Source: Streptomyces lincolnensis
GTDB taxonomy: Bacteria; Actinomycetota; Actinomycetes; Streptomycetales; Streptomycetaceae
DNA: 64,000 nucleotides
Direction of reading: 5' to 3'
NCBI RefSeq assembly: GCF_021173675.1
Contig: NZ_JAIHON010000005.1
Span: forward strand, 496,001-560,000
Under the pieces are notes generated by a model, which ran no database searches, was not told where the DNA came from, and saw only the letters and a program-made list of their open reading frames with translations. Shown here one piece after another: positions 24,622-33,351 of the stretch. Each line of letters opens with the position of its first letter. The stretch's first letter is position 1. Position numbers and translations under genes: made by a program.

Positions 24622-25824
24622 GTGTCCGCCCGCACCACCGCCCTGCCCTGGCCCCTCGTCGCCCTTTTCACGGCCGGGTACCTAGCCCCGTACCTCCTCC
24701 CGACCACCGTCGGAAGGCTCGACTCGGGACTTCCGCTCACCGCCACCGAGGCGGGTGCCGTCGGCAGCGCCCTGCTGCTGAGTTCGGCGTCGGCGGGATT
24801 CCTGCTCGCCTCCCGTGCCGACCGGATCGGCCCCCGGACCCTCGCCCGCGTCGGCCTGGCCCTGGCCGTCCTCGGATACGGCGGCGCCGCCCTCACCACC
24901 TCCGTCCCGGCCGTGATCGCGGGCGCGCTGCTCGGCGGCTTCGGCTCCGGCACCGCCACCACGGTCGCCGCCACCGGAATCGCCGCCCGACCGGACCCGC
25001 ACCGCACCACCACGTTCGGCCTGCTCGGGGTCTCCGCCCTCGCGGGCGCCGTCTACCTGACGGTCCCCCACCTGGGCCCCGGCCACGGCCAGCCGCTCGC
25101 CGCGATCGCCCTCACCGCGCTCGCCGTCTGGCCCCTGACCGGCCGCCTCCCGGCACGTACCGCCGTCCCGCGCACCCGTCTCGACGGCGGCCGCCTCCCC
25201 CGCCCCCGCTCGGGCCTCCTCCTCGCCACCGCCCTGTTCTGCTGGTCCCTGGCGCAGAACTCCCTATGGGGCGTCAGCGGCCGGATCGGCCTGACCCAGG
25301 CCCACCTGCCGGAGACCACCGTCGGCGCGGTCTTCGCCATGGCCCTCGGCGCCGGACTCCTGGGCGTCCTCGGCGCGAGCGCGGTCGGGCCCCGCTTCGG
25401 CTCGGCCGTACCCGTCGGCGCCGGCACCGTCCTCATCGCGCTCTGCATCGCGCTCAGCGCGTCCGCGACCGACCTGGCGACCTTCGCGACCGGCGAGATC
25501 GCCTGGAACCTGCTCTACCCGGTCGTCCTCTCCTACGTCATCGGCCTCGCCGCCTCCCTCGACCCCCGCGGCCGCTGGGCCGTCCTCGTCGGCTCCGCCT
25601 CCTCCCTCGGCACCGCCGCCGGCCCCCTCACCGGCAGCCTCCTGTCCACCCAGCTCGGCTTCCCCGCCACGGGCACGGTCCTGGCGGTCGGCCTACTGCT
25701 GATCGCGGTGCCGATGACGGCGGTGGCGCTGGCTCCGAGGCGGGTTCCCGTCCCCACGGTCGTCGAGATCGAGGTCACGCCTCTCAAGACCGGCTCAGGT
25801 CATCTCAGCCCGTCCGGCGTTTGA
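24622..25824 (+). CDS. MFS transporter
   Basis: 400 residues with about twelve hydrophobic segments. The loop after helix 2 (LASRADRIGPRTLARVG) replaces the usual GxLxDRxGRR motif, and the second half begins near residue 195. Many small Ala/Gly-rich helices resemble drug-efflux or sugar-efflux MFS proteins; the substrate is unknown. The GTG start follows GGGA by about six bases. The last few codons and the stop are supplied by a family 1 dispersed repeat that begins at 25806, so the native C-terminus may have been replaced when the repeat arrived. Confidence 0.88.
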   Translation: MSARTTALPWPLVALFTAGYLAPYLLPTTVGRLDSGLPLTATEAGAVGSALLLSSASAGFLLASRADRIGPRTLARVGLALAVLGYGGAALTTSVPAVIAGALLGGFGSGTATTVAATGIAARPDPHRTTTFGLLGVSALAGAVYLTVPHLGPGHGQPLAAIALTALAVWPLTGRLPARTAVPRTRLDGGRLPRPRSGLLLATALFCWSLAQNSLWGVSGRIGLTQAHLPETTVGAVFAMALGAGLLGVLGASAVGPRFGSAVPVGAGTVLIALCIALSASATDLATFATGEIAWNLLYPVVLSYVIGLAASLDPRGRWAVLVGSASSLGTAAGPLTGSLLSTQLGFPATGTVLAVGLLLIAVPMTAVALAPRRVPVPTVVEIEVTPLKTGSGHLSPSGV

Positions 25825-25875
25825 GGACGAGGCCCCTTCAGGGCCGAAGCGGGGGTCTGGGGGCGGCAGCCCCAG
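25806..25875 (+). repeat. Dispersed intergenic repeat, family 1
   Basis: The copy overlaps the 3' end of the MFS gene, whose TGA (25822-25824) lies in the repeat's GTTTGAGG. The GGCCCCTTCAGGGCC and CTGGGGGC/GCCCCAG hairpins follow, acting as a likely terminator between the MFS gene and the convergent deaminase gene. Confidence 0.9.
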
Positions 25876-25897
25876 GGACGGTCACCCAGACCCCCGG

Positions 25898-26890
25898 TCA
25901 CCCGAACTCGTACGCCTCCACCTCGGAGAGATACCGAGCCCGCCGCTCCTCGTCATGCTCAAGAAACGCCGCCACGAACGAGTTCCGGGCCAACTCCCGC
26001 AACCGCTCCTCGCCCAGGCCCAGCGCCAAGCGCACCGCGTCGAAGTTGTCGCCCGCGTAACCCCCGAAGTACGCCGGATCGTCGGAGTTGACCGTGCACA
26101 ACAGCCCCGCGTCGAGCATGGCGGGCAGCGGATGGTCACCGAGGACGTCGACGGTACGGAGCCGGACGTTGGAGAGCGGGCACAGCGTCAGCGGGATCCG
26201 GTCCCGCACGAGCCGGGCGACCAGCTCCGGGGACTCCATGCAGCGCAGCCCGTGGTCGATCCGCTCCACCCCGAGCACGTCCAGCGCCTCGACGATGTAC
26301 GACGGCGGCCCCTCCTCACCGGCATGCGCCACCCGCCGCAGCCCCAGCGCCGCCGCGGCCTCGTACACCTCGCGGAACTTCACCGGCGGATGCCCGACCT
26401 CGGCGGAGTCGAGCCCGACGCCGACGATCCGGTCGAGGTACGGCTTCGCGGCGTCCAGCGTCTCCAGGGCCGACTCGGCGGACTCGTCCCGCAGGAAGCA
26501 AAGGATCAGCTGCGTGGACACCCCGTGCCGGGCCTCGCTGTCGCCCAGCGCCCGCCACAGCCCCTCGACGACCGTGCCCATGTCCACGCCCCGCGCGAGG
26601 TGCGCCTGCGGGTCGAAGAAGATCTCCGCGTGCCGCACCCCCTGCGCGGCGGCCCGGGCGAGATAGGCGTTCGCCAGGTCCTCGAAGTCCCGCTCGGTGC
26701 GGAGCACCGCCATGAGCTCGTAGTACAGGTTCAGAAACGACTGGAGATCCTCGAACCGGTACGCCTTGCGGAGTTCGTCCGTGTCGGCGTACGGCAGCTC
26801 GACGCCGTTGCGGGTGGCCAGCTCGAACGCCAGCTCCGGCTCCAGCGTGCCTTCGATGTGCAGGTGCAGCTCAGCTTTGGGGATGGACAT
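25898..26890 (-). CDS. Adenosine/adenine deaminase family protein, probably adenine deaminase
   Basis: 330 residues of the amidohydrolase superfamily. HLHIEG near the N-terminus, HAGEEGPP, HGLRCMESP and NSDDPAYFGGY supply the zinc and catalytic residues. Classical adenosine deaminases have a different active-site region. The CPLSNVRLRTVDVLGDHPL segment and SDDPAYFGGY instead resemble the yeast Aah1 and bacterial adenine aminohydrolase group, so adenine to hypoxanthine is my preferred reaction. This should be treated as inference. ATG 26890 is used (a TTG precedes it). It is 20 bases downstream of rnz in the same-strand run tricorn-HIT-rnz-deaminase. Confidence 0.85.
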   Translation of the reverse strand: MSIPKAELHLHIEGTLEPELAFELATRNGVELPYADTDELRKAYRFEDLQSFLNLYYELMAVLRTERDFEDLANAYLARAAAQGVRHAEIFFDPQAHLARGVDMGTVVEGLWRALGDSEARHGVSTQLILCFLRDESAESALETLDAAKPYLDRIVGVGLDSAEVGHPPVKFREVYEAAAALGLRRVAHAGEEGPPSYIVEALDVLGVERIDHGLRCMESPELVARLVRDRIPLTLCPLSNVRLRTVDVLGDHPLPAMLDAGLLCTVNSDDPAYFGGYAGDNFDAVRLALGLGEERLRELARNSFVAAFLEHDEERRARYLSEVEAYEFG

Positions 26891-26910
26891 CAAAGCATCG
26901 TACGGCTGCT

Positions 26911-27816
26911 TTATCGCCGTTTCGGAACCGGTACCCGCATGAGGTCGTGGGCCACGGTCAGCTCCCCCTCGTACCCGGCCGCCCGCGCCTGCCGCTCGAA
27001 CTCCTCCGGCTCGGAGTAGCGCTGACTGAAGTGGGTGAGGACGAGATGGCGGACACCGGCGTCCCGCGCGACCCGCGCCGCCTGGCCTGCCGTCAGATGT
27101 CCGTGGTCCACGGCGAGTTGCTCGTCCTCGTCGAGGAACGTCGACTCGATGACCAGCATGTCGCAGCCCTCGGCCAGCGCGTGCACGCCGTCGCAGAGCC
27201 GGGTGTCCATGACGAACGCGAACCGCTGCCCCCGCCGGACCTCACTGACCTCGCCGAGGGAGACGCCGTTCAGTGAACCCTCTCGCTGGATCCGTCCCAC
27301 GTCCGGCCCCTTGATGCCGTGCGCGGCGAGCCGGTCGGGCAGCATGCGGAAGCCGTCGGGCTCGATGATCCGGTAGCCGTAGGACTCGACGGGATGCGAG
27401 AGCTTGCGGGCTTCGAGGGTGTACGACGGTGTGGTGGCGAGGGGGCCGTCCGCGCTCACCGGTGCCTCGACGAGCCGGACCGTCTCCCGGTAGGCCGTCG
27501 CGTAGCGCAGCCGGTCGAAGAAGCGCTGCCCCGACTTCGGGTAGTGCGCGCTGATCTCGTGCGGGACCCGGTCGAGGTTGATGCGCTGGATGACTCCGGC
27601 GAGGCCGAGGGAGTGGTCGCCGTGGAAGTGTGTGACGCAGATCCGGTTCAGGTCGTGGGCGGCGACCCCGGCGCGCAGCATCTGGCGCTGGGTGCCCTCG
27701 CCGGGGTCGAACAGGATGCCCTCGCCGTCCCAGCGCAGCAGGTAGCCGTTGTGGTTGCGGTGCCGGGTCGGGACCTGGCTGGCGGTGCCGAGGACGACCA
27801 TCTCACGTACGGACAC
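26911..27816 (-). CDS. rnz: Ribonuclease Z
   Basis: 301 residues of the metallo-beta-lactamase fold. The zinc motif HFHGDH is at 63-68. The exosite-bearing region and the later HLTAGQAARVARDAG and VLTHFSQRYS motifs are typical of tRNase Z. It cleaves the 3' trailer of tRNA precursors. The GTG start is six bases after the stop of the HIT gene. No second copy is visible in the window. Confidence 0.95.
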   Translation of the reverse strand: MSVREMVVLGTASQVPTRHRNHNGYLLRWDGEGILFDPGEGTQRQMLRAGVAAHDLNRICVTHFHGDHSLGLAGVIQRINLDRVPHEISAHYPKSGQRFFDRLRYATAYRETVRLVEAPVSADGPLATTPSYTLEARKLSHPVESYGYRIIEPDGFRMLPDRLAAHGIKGPDVGRIQREGSLNGVSLGEVSEVRRGQRFAFVMDTRLCDGVHALAEGCDMLVIESTFLDEDEQLAVDHGHLTAGQAARVARDAGVRHLVLTHFSQRYSEPEEFERQARAAGYEGELTVAHDLMRVPVPKRR

Positions 27817-27822
27817 GGCGAG

Positions 27823-28176
27823 TTACCCGGGGGGCCACTGGAGGCCGCGGCCGCCGAGGACGTGCGCGTGGGCGTGCCAGACGGTCTGGCCGGCGCCGCT
27901 TCCCGTGTTGAAGATCGTGCGGTAGCTCTCCAGCTTCTCGTCGTCGGCGACGGCCTGGGTCTCGCGCAGGACGTCGGCGGCGATGGCGGGGGCGCCGGCG
28001 GCGAGGGTGGCGGCGTTCTCGTAGTGCGCCTTGGGGATCACCAGGACGTGGGTGGGGGCCTGGGGGTTGATGTCCCGGAAGGCGACGGTGGTGTCCGTCT
28101 CCCGCACGATCGTCGCCGGGATCTGGCCTGCGACGATCTTGCAGAACAGGCAGTCGTCCTGGGGTTCCCCTGGCAT
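27823..28176 (-). CDS. HIT-family hydrolase (HinT-like)
   Basis: 117 residues. CLFCKIVAGQIPA starts the fold with the two zinc-type cysteines. The histidine triad is HAHAHVLGGRGL near residue 105. HinT-like proteins hydrolyse adenosine phosphoramidates and related adenylates. ATG 28176 has AAGGA five bases upstream. It lies six bases before rnz and downstream of the tricorn protease gene. In between (28177-28252) there is only a short family 2 repeat at 28239-28255 in reverse orientation. Confidence 0.95.
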   Translation of the reverse strand: MPGEPQDDCLFCKIVAGQIPATIVRETDTTVAFRDINPQAPTHVLVIPKAHYENAATLAAGAPAIAADVLRETQAVADDEKLESYRTIFNTGSGAGQTVWHAHAHVLGGRGLQWPPG

Positions 28177-28252
28177 GGTGATCCTTTCGGAGTAGGGCTC
28201 GGGACGCATCGTATCGTCGCCGGGTGCGGGTGCGTTTGGGCTGGTCGCGCCC

Positions 28253-31200
28253 CTAAAGGGTCGGCACCGCGGGCGGAGTCTTCGCCGGACCGGTCTCCAG
28301 CGCCTCCAACGCGATCCTGATCGCCTCATCCAGTTGCGCGTCGCGTCCCGCCACATAGTCCTGAGGCCGCTGCACGACCTCCACGTCGGGATCGACGCCG
28401 TGGTTCTCCACGCCCCACTCGTAGTTCTCCAGCCAGAACGCGTACTTCGGCTGGGTGATGAGCGTGCCGTCGACCAGGCGGTAGCGGCTGTCGATGCCGA
28501 TGACGCCGCCCCAGGTGCGCACGCCGACGACCGGGCCGATGCCGAGGGCCTTGATCGCCGCGTTGACGATGTCGCCGTCGGAGCCTGAGAACTCGTTGGC
28601 GACGGCGACGACGGGGCCGCGGGGGGCGTCTTCGGGATAGCTGTACGGCCGCATCCCGCGCGGGACGGCCCAGCCGACGATCCTGCGCGCCAGCTTCTCG
28701 ATGACGAGCTGGGAGGTGTGGCCGCCGCGGTTCTCGCGGACGTCGACGACGAGGCCCTCGCGGCCGACCTCGACGCGCAGGTCGCGGTGGATCTGGGCCC
28801 AGCCGGGGGCCTGCATGTCGGGGACGTGGAGGTAGCCGAGCCGGCCGCCGGACTTCTCGTGGACGTATGCGCGCCGGTCGGCGACCCAGGCGTGGTAGCG
28901 CAGCGGTTCCTCGTCGGCGACGGGGACGACGACGGCGTGCCGTACCTCGCCGCCGCCGGAGGGCGAGATGGTCAGCTCGACGGGCTTGCCTGCCGTGCCG
29001 ACGAGGAGCGGGCCCGGCCCGGTGACCGGGTCGACCGGGTGGCCGCCGACCGCGACGATCGCGTCCCCGGCGCGTACCGCGACGCCGGGCGCGGCGAGCG
29101 GGGAACGGGCGTCGGGGTCGGAGGTCTCGGTCGGCAGGACGCGGTCGATCCGCCACTGTGCCGTCCCCTGGGGGCCGTCCTCGTGGCGGGAGATGTCCGC
29201 GCCGAGCAGCCCCTGCCGGGGCCCGTGGCCGTAGCCGCCGCGCGGCTTGACGTAGGCGTGCGAGGTGCCCAGTTCGCCCTGGACCTCCCACAGGAGGTCG
29301 ACGAGGTCGTCGTGGGTGGCGACCCGGTCCAGGACGGGCCGGTAGCGGTCGAGGACGCCGGTCCAGTCGACGCCGTTCATGTCGGCCCGCCAGAAGTGGT
29401 CCCGCATGATGCGGCCGGTCTCCTCGTACATCTGCCGCCACTCGGCCGTGGGGTCGACCTGCTGGCGGACCCGGCCGAGGTCGACGGTGATGTTGGAGTC
29501 GCTGTCGTCGTCGTTCGAGGCCCGCCGGTCACTGGGTACGACCTTCAGGCGGCCGTCGGTCCACAGCAGGACCCGCTTGCCGTCGCCGCTGACGGCGAAG
29601 TGGTCGGCGTCGGCGGCCAGGTGCTCCAGGCGCTGCTGGGCGAGGTCGTAGCGCTCCAGCTCGGTCTTGGGGTCGGGGTCGTCCGGGGTGGCCCGGGAGG
29701 AGCCGAGGACGCCCTGCACCGGGTGGCGCAGCCAGAGCAGGCCGTCCTTGGCGGCCCGCAGATTGGAGTAGCGGGCGGCCTCGACCGGGAAGGGCACGAT
29801 CCGGTCGGCGAGGCCTTCGAGGTCGATACGGGTGGCCGGGGTGCCCTCGCTGTCGGGGGTCTCGTCCTTGTCCGGCGCGTCGAAGGGGCGGCCGTGCCGC
29901 TGCGGGCCGAACGGGGACGGTGTGGTCGCCGCGAGGGTGATCAGGTGCGGGCGGTCGCCGATGACGAAGGCCAGGTCGAAGACGTGCTCGTCGTAGACCG
30001 GGTCGAAGGAGCGGTTGGAGAGGAAGGCGAGGTGCTTGCCGTCGAGGGTGAAGGCGGGGGCGTAGTCCTGGAAGCGCAGCGGGGTCGCCTCGGTGACCGA
30101 CAGGTCGGTGGTGTTGGCGAGGCGGAGCTGACGCAGCGGGCGCGGGCCGGGGTGCGACCAGGCCAGCCAGGCGGAGTCGGGCGAGAAGACCAGGCCGGAG
30201 ACGTCACCGTCCTCGCTGCGGTCGACCTCTCGGACCTCGCCGGTCTCCCGCTCGACGAGCAGGACCCGGCCGTCGTGCGCGGCGACCGCGGCCCGGCTGC
30301 CGTCCGGCGCCATGGCGAGCCCGAGGACCCGGCCGAGCTGTCCGGCGGCGAGGCGGCGCGGGGTGGCGCCCGGGGCCAGACCGGTGGCGGGCGCGAACTC
30401 CAGGGCGTCGTCGCCCTCCGCGTCCGTCACCCACACCACCCACTCCTCCCCGTCCGCCCGGAAGGTGCGCGGCAGCCGCGTCCGTACGCCGGGTTCGGCG
30501 GCCAGCGCGCGGGCCGGACCGGAGCGGTGGGTGACCCAGTGCACGGCACCGCGGACGGCGATCGCGCTGCCGCGGCCGGTGTGGTCGGGGGCGCCGGAGC
30601 TGAACCAGCGGGCGGCGTTGACCGCGAACGGCTGCCGGTCGACGCGCTGGCCGCCGAGCCGTACGTCGAGCCTGCGGGGCTCGGCGCCGTCCAGGTCGTC
30701 CAGGATCCACAGCTCACCGGCGCTGGAGTACACGACCCGGGTGCCGTCACCGGACGCGTGCCGGGCGTAGAAGCCGTCGAGAGGGGTGTGCCGGCGCAGG
30801 TCGGAGCCGTCGGCGAGGGAGGAGTAGAGCGCGCCGACGCCCTCGTGGTCGGAGAGGAAGGCGATACGGTCGCCGGCCCAGGTGGGGTACTCGATGTTCC
30901 CGGCGAGGTCCTCGTGCAGCCGGACGAACTCCCCGTCCCCCGCGCGGTCGATCCACAGCTTGCCCGCGGTGCCGCCCCGGTAGCGCTTCCACCAGGCCGC
31001 CTCGCGGCCCATCGGCGAGGAGACGAGCACCGTGCCCGCGTCGCCGAACTCCACGCTGCCGACGAGACCGTAGGGCAGGCGGGCGGCGGGGCCGCCGTCG
31101 AGCGGGACGGCGTACGCCCATCTGCGGCGCAGGTTGGCCTGGCCGTACGTGGTGACCGCGAGGACCTGTCCGTCCGGGGTCCAGCCGCGCACCTGGGTCT

Positions 31201-31474
31201 GTGAACTGCCCCAGTGGGTGAGGCGCTTGGCGGGGCCGCCGTCGACCGGGGCGATGTGCACCTCGGGGTCGCCGTCACGCGTGGAGGTCCAGGCGACGGT
31301 GGTGCCGTCGGGCGAGATGCGGGGGTGGGTGACCGGTACGTTGTCGGCGCTGACCCGCCAGGCGCGGCCGCCGTCGAGCGGGGCGAGCCACACGTCGTCC
31401 TCGGCGGTGAAGGCGACCGATTCGCCGTGCAGATGCGGGAACCGGAGGTATGCGGAGGTCGCTGGCTGTGTCAC
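28253..31474 (-). CDS. Tricorn protease-like S41 peptidase
   Basis: 1073 residues, the length of archaeal and Streptomyces tricorn. The N-terminal two thirds form a six- and a seven-bladed beta-propeller (about 1-680), followed by the C1 domain, a PDZ-like domain (about 770-860) and the C2 catalytic domain. Ser738-His739 (TSHAYV) and the nucleophile Ser965 with Asp966 (FSGSDGD) are in place, as is the late ENYEWGVENHG glutamate region. It degrades oligopeptides released by the proteasome, in the cytoplasm (no signal peptide). The TAG stop lies inside a short family 2 repeat. It heads the tricorn-HIT-rnz-deaminase run. Confidence 0.96.
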   Translation of the reverse strand: MTQPATSAYLRFPHLHGESVAFTAEDDVWLAPLDGGRAWRVSADNVPVTHPRISPDGTTVAWTSTRDGDPEVHIAPVDGGPAKRLTHWGSSQTQVRGWTPDGQVLAVTTYGQANLRRRWAYAVPLDGGPAARLPYGLVGSVEFGDAGTVLVSSPMGREAAWWKRYRGGTAGKLWIDRAGDGEFVRLHEDLAGNIEYPTWAGDRIAFLSDHEGVGALYSSLADGSDLRRHTPLDGFYARHASGDGTRVVYSSAGELWILDDLDGAEPRRLDVRLGGQRVDRQPFAVNAARWFSSGAPDHTGRGSAIAVRGAVHWVTHRSGPARALAAEPGVRTRLPRTFRADGEEWVVWVTDAEGDDALEFAPATGLAPGATPRRLAAGQLGRVLGLAMAPDGSRAAVAAHDGRVLLVERETGEVREVDRSEDGDVSGLVFSPDSAWLAWSHPGPRPLRQLRLANTTDLSVTEATPLRFQDYAPAFTLDGKHLAFLSNRSFDPVYDEHVFDLAFVIGDRPHLITLAATTPSPFGPQRHGRPFDAPDKDETPDSEGTPATRIDLEGLADRIVPFPVEAARYSNLRAAKDGLLWLRHPVQGVLGSSRATPDDPDPKTELERYDLAQQRLEHLAADADHFAVSGDGKRVLLWTDGRLKVVPSDRRASNDDDSDSNITVDLGRVRQQVDPTAEWRQMYEETGRIMRDHFWRADMNGVDWTGVLDRYRPVLDRVATHDDLVDLLWEVQGELGTSHAYVKPRGGYGHGPRQGLLGADISRHEDGPQGTAQWRIDRVLPTETSDPDARSPLAAPGVAVRAGDAIVAVGGHPVDPVTGPGPLLVGTAGKPVELTISPSGGGEVRHAVVVPVADEEPLRYHAWVADRRAYVHEKSGGRLGYLHVPDMQAPGWAQIHRDLRVEVGREGLVVDVRENRGGHTSQLVIEKLARRIVGWAVPRGMRPYSYPEDAPRGPVVAVANEFSGSDGDIVNAAIKALGIGPVVGVRTWGGVIGIDSRYRLVDGTLITQPKYAFWLENYEWGVENHGVDPDVEVVQRPQDYVAGRDAQLDEAIRIALEALETGPAKTPPAVPTL

Positions 31475-31519
31475 CCGATCACCCTATGCAGGGGCGGCGA
31501 GGGACGACAGGGGTTTGGA

Positions 31520-32050
31520 TCACTTGCCCTCGGGCCAGCAGTCGGGCTCGCTCTGGCAGTACACGGTCTTCGTGACGGTCACGGTGACGGTGGCGCCGGG
31601 CTGCTGCGGGTTGTTGACGGGCGGGGTGGACGGGGCGTTGCAGTTCCCCAGTCCCTCCACGTGGAACCACTCCTTGCCGTCGATCTTGGCGGTGAGATCG
31701 CCGCGTACGCAGGCCCCGCTGACCGCGCGGGTGATCCTGCCGGTGACGGTGATGTCCTTGCCGTCCTCGGTCTCGCCCTCGCAGTCGACCTCGGCGACGG
31801 CGTTCTCGGTGGCGCTCGGCGAGGCCCCGTCGTCGCCGTACGACGCCGTGCAGTTGAGCCAGCGCACGTCCGCCTTCTGCCGCTCCAGCTCGGCCGTCAC
31901 GGTCTGGTCGGTCGTGTACGCCACGGTCGCCGAGTTCAGCCCACCGGGCTCACAGGCCACCATGCTCCCCACAGCCACGACAGCGAGTCCCGCCACGGCC
32001 ACGACCCGCTGTCCCCGTGGTCGACTCCGAATCCGCCTCAAAGCCCCCAT
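31520..32050 (-). CDS. Putative lipoprotein of unknown function
   Basis: 176 residues. A basic N-terminus (RRIRSRPRGQR) and a hydrophobic stretch end in SMVACEPGG, a plausible lipobox with Cys33. The mature part is acidic, with several cysteines (NCTAS, DCEG, GACVRG, GNCNA) that may pair, and ends in a Thr/Val-rich segment followed by CQSEPDCW. No enzymatic motif is recognised. It is 45 bases upstream of the tricorn gene on the same strand. Anchoring to the outer face of the membrane is inferred from the lipobox. Confidence 0.72.
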   Translation of the reverse strand: MGALRRIRSRPRGQRVVAVAGLAVVAVGSMVACEPGGLNSATVAYTTDQTVTAELERQKADVRWLNCTASYGDDGASPSATENAVAEVDCEGETEDGKDITVTGRITRAVSGACVRGDLTAKIDGKEWFHVEGLGNCNAPSTPPVNNPQQPGATVTVTVTKTVYCQSEPDCWPEGK

Positions 32051-32171
32051 GGACGGCAGCGTGCCACCGTCGTGCCCGACGCGGAAGGGCGCATACGGCC
32101 ATGCGCGCGCCCCGCCGTCCGGACGACATGCCCCCGTGGCGACCAGCCACCGAGGGTCGACGGAGCACTCC

Positions 32172-32564
32172 TCAGCCGCGCAGCAGCAGCCACTCCTGCA
32201 ACTCCACCAGGTTCCCCTCCGGGTCCTTGAGGTGGGCGACGCGCATCCGGTCGGTCATCGGGGCGGGGCCGTGCAGGAGGACCGCCCCACGCGCGGCGAT
32301 CTGCTCGCAGTAGGCGTCCAGGTCGTCGACGCGCAGGACGACCAGGGAGCGGTGGCCGGTGGCCGTGTCGCCCAGTTCGCCCAGCACCTCGGCCATCATG
32401 GCCCGGTCCTGGAGGGCGATGCCCGCCGAGCCGGTGGCGGGGCTGAACTTCTCGTACGGACCCTCCGCCGCCCCCGACTGGGGCTTCAGGCCGAGGACCT
32501 CGGCGTAGAAGCGGTAACAGGCGGCGAAGTCGGTGACGAGGAGGCGTACTTGGGCGAGTTCCAC
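32172..32564 (-). CDS. VOC (glyoxalase/bleomycin resistance) family protein
   Basis: 130 residues with two beta-alpha-beta-beta-beta repeats. It begins VELAQVRLLVTDFAACYRFYAEVLGL and ends LKDPEGNLVELQEW, the usual VOC signatures. A metal-dependent lyase or dioxygenase, or a simple ligand-binding role, is possible; the substrate is unknown. GGAG seven bases before the GTG at 32564 fixes the start. It lies 31 bases downstream of rsmE and is likely the last gene of the NPD-rsmE-VOC operon. Confidence 0.88.
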   Translation of the reverse strand: MELAQVRLLVTDFAACYRFYAEVLGLKPQSGAAEGPYEKFSPATGSAGIALQDRAMMAEVLGELGDTATGHRSLVVLRVDDLDAYCEQIAARGAVLLHGPAPMTDRMRVAHLKDPEGNLVELQEWLLLRG

Positions 32565-32595
32565 GGCCGTTCTCCAGAGGGGCGGGACCAGGTGT

Positions 32596-33351
32596 TCAGG
32601 ACCAGCGTCCGGTGCGGCCGAGGAGCAGGGCCGTCGCCGCGGTGCCGGCGGTCGATGTACGCAGCACGGTACGGCCCAGGCGGTACGCCTTCGCACCCGC
32701 CTCCTCGAAGAGCGCCAACTCCTCGGGGGAGACGCCTCCTTCGGGGCCGACGACCAGCACGATCTCGCCCTCGGCGGGCAGTTCGGCGGTCGCCAGCGGC
32801 TCGCTGCCGTAGTCGCGGTCCTCGTGCAGGACGGCGGCGAAGTCGGCTTTGGCGAGAAGTGCGGCAACCTGCTTGCTCGTCGCCGCGTCCGCCACCTCCG
32901 GGAAGCGCACCCGGCGGGACTGCTTGCCGGCCTCGCGGGCGGTGGCCCGCCACTTGGCGAGCGCCTTCAGGCCGCGGTCGCCCCGCCATTGCGTGACGCA
33001 CCGGGAGGCCGCCCACGGGACGATCGCGTCGACGCCGGTCTCGGTCATCGTCTCGACGGCGAGTTCCCCCCGGTCCCCCTTGGGGAGGGCCTGGACGACG
33101 GTGATCCGGGGGGACTCCGGGGGCTCCTCGGAGACGGTGGTCATGTGGAGGATCAGCCGGTCCTTGCCCTCGGTGCCGATCACCTCGCACACCGCGTGGC
33201 GCCCGGCGCCGTCGGTGAGGACGACCTCCTCACCGGCTCGCAGCCGCTTCACGGAGACCGCGTGCCGTCCCTCGGGGCCGTCGAGGACGTACTGTCCGCC
33301 GCTCGCACCGGCGTCGGGGACGTGCTCGACCACGAACACCGGGGCGGTCAT
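32596..33351 (-). CDS. rsmE: 16S rRNA m3U1498 methyltransferase
   Basis: 251 residues. The N-terminal PUA-like domain (about 1-75) includes RHAVSVKRLRAGEEVVLTDG. The SPOUT methyltransferase domain carries the knot motifs LVVGPEGGVSPEEL and YRLGRTVLRTSTAGTAA. It methylates U1498 of 16S rRNA with S-adenosylmethionine. The ATG at 33351 overlaps the stop of the upstream nitronate monooxygenase-like gene (ATGA), so translation is coupled. Confidence 0.96.
   Translation of the reverse strand: MTAPVFVVEHVPDAGASGGQYVLDGPEGRHAVSVKRLRAGEEVVLTDGAGRHAVCEVIGTEGKDRLILHMTTVSEEPPESPRITVVQALPKGDRGELAVETMTETGVDAIVPWAASRCVTQWRGDRGLKALAKWRATAREAGKQSRRVRFPEVADAATSKQVAALLAKADFAAVLHEDRDYGSEPLATAELPAEGEIVLVVGPEGGVSPEELALFEEAGAKAYRLGRTVLRTSTAGTAATALLLGRTGRWS

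Noticed and set aside
28718..31204. Open frame of 828 codons antisense to the tricorn gene
   Set aside because: Composition is typical of an antisense frame in high-GC DNA and the tricorn catalytic residues are all intact on the other strand.
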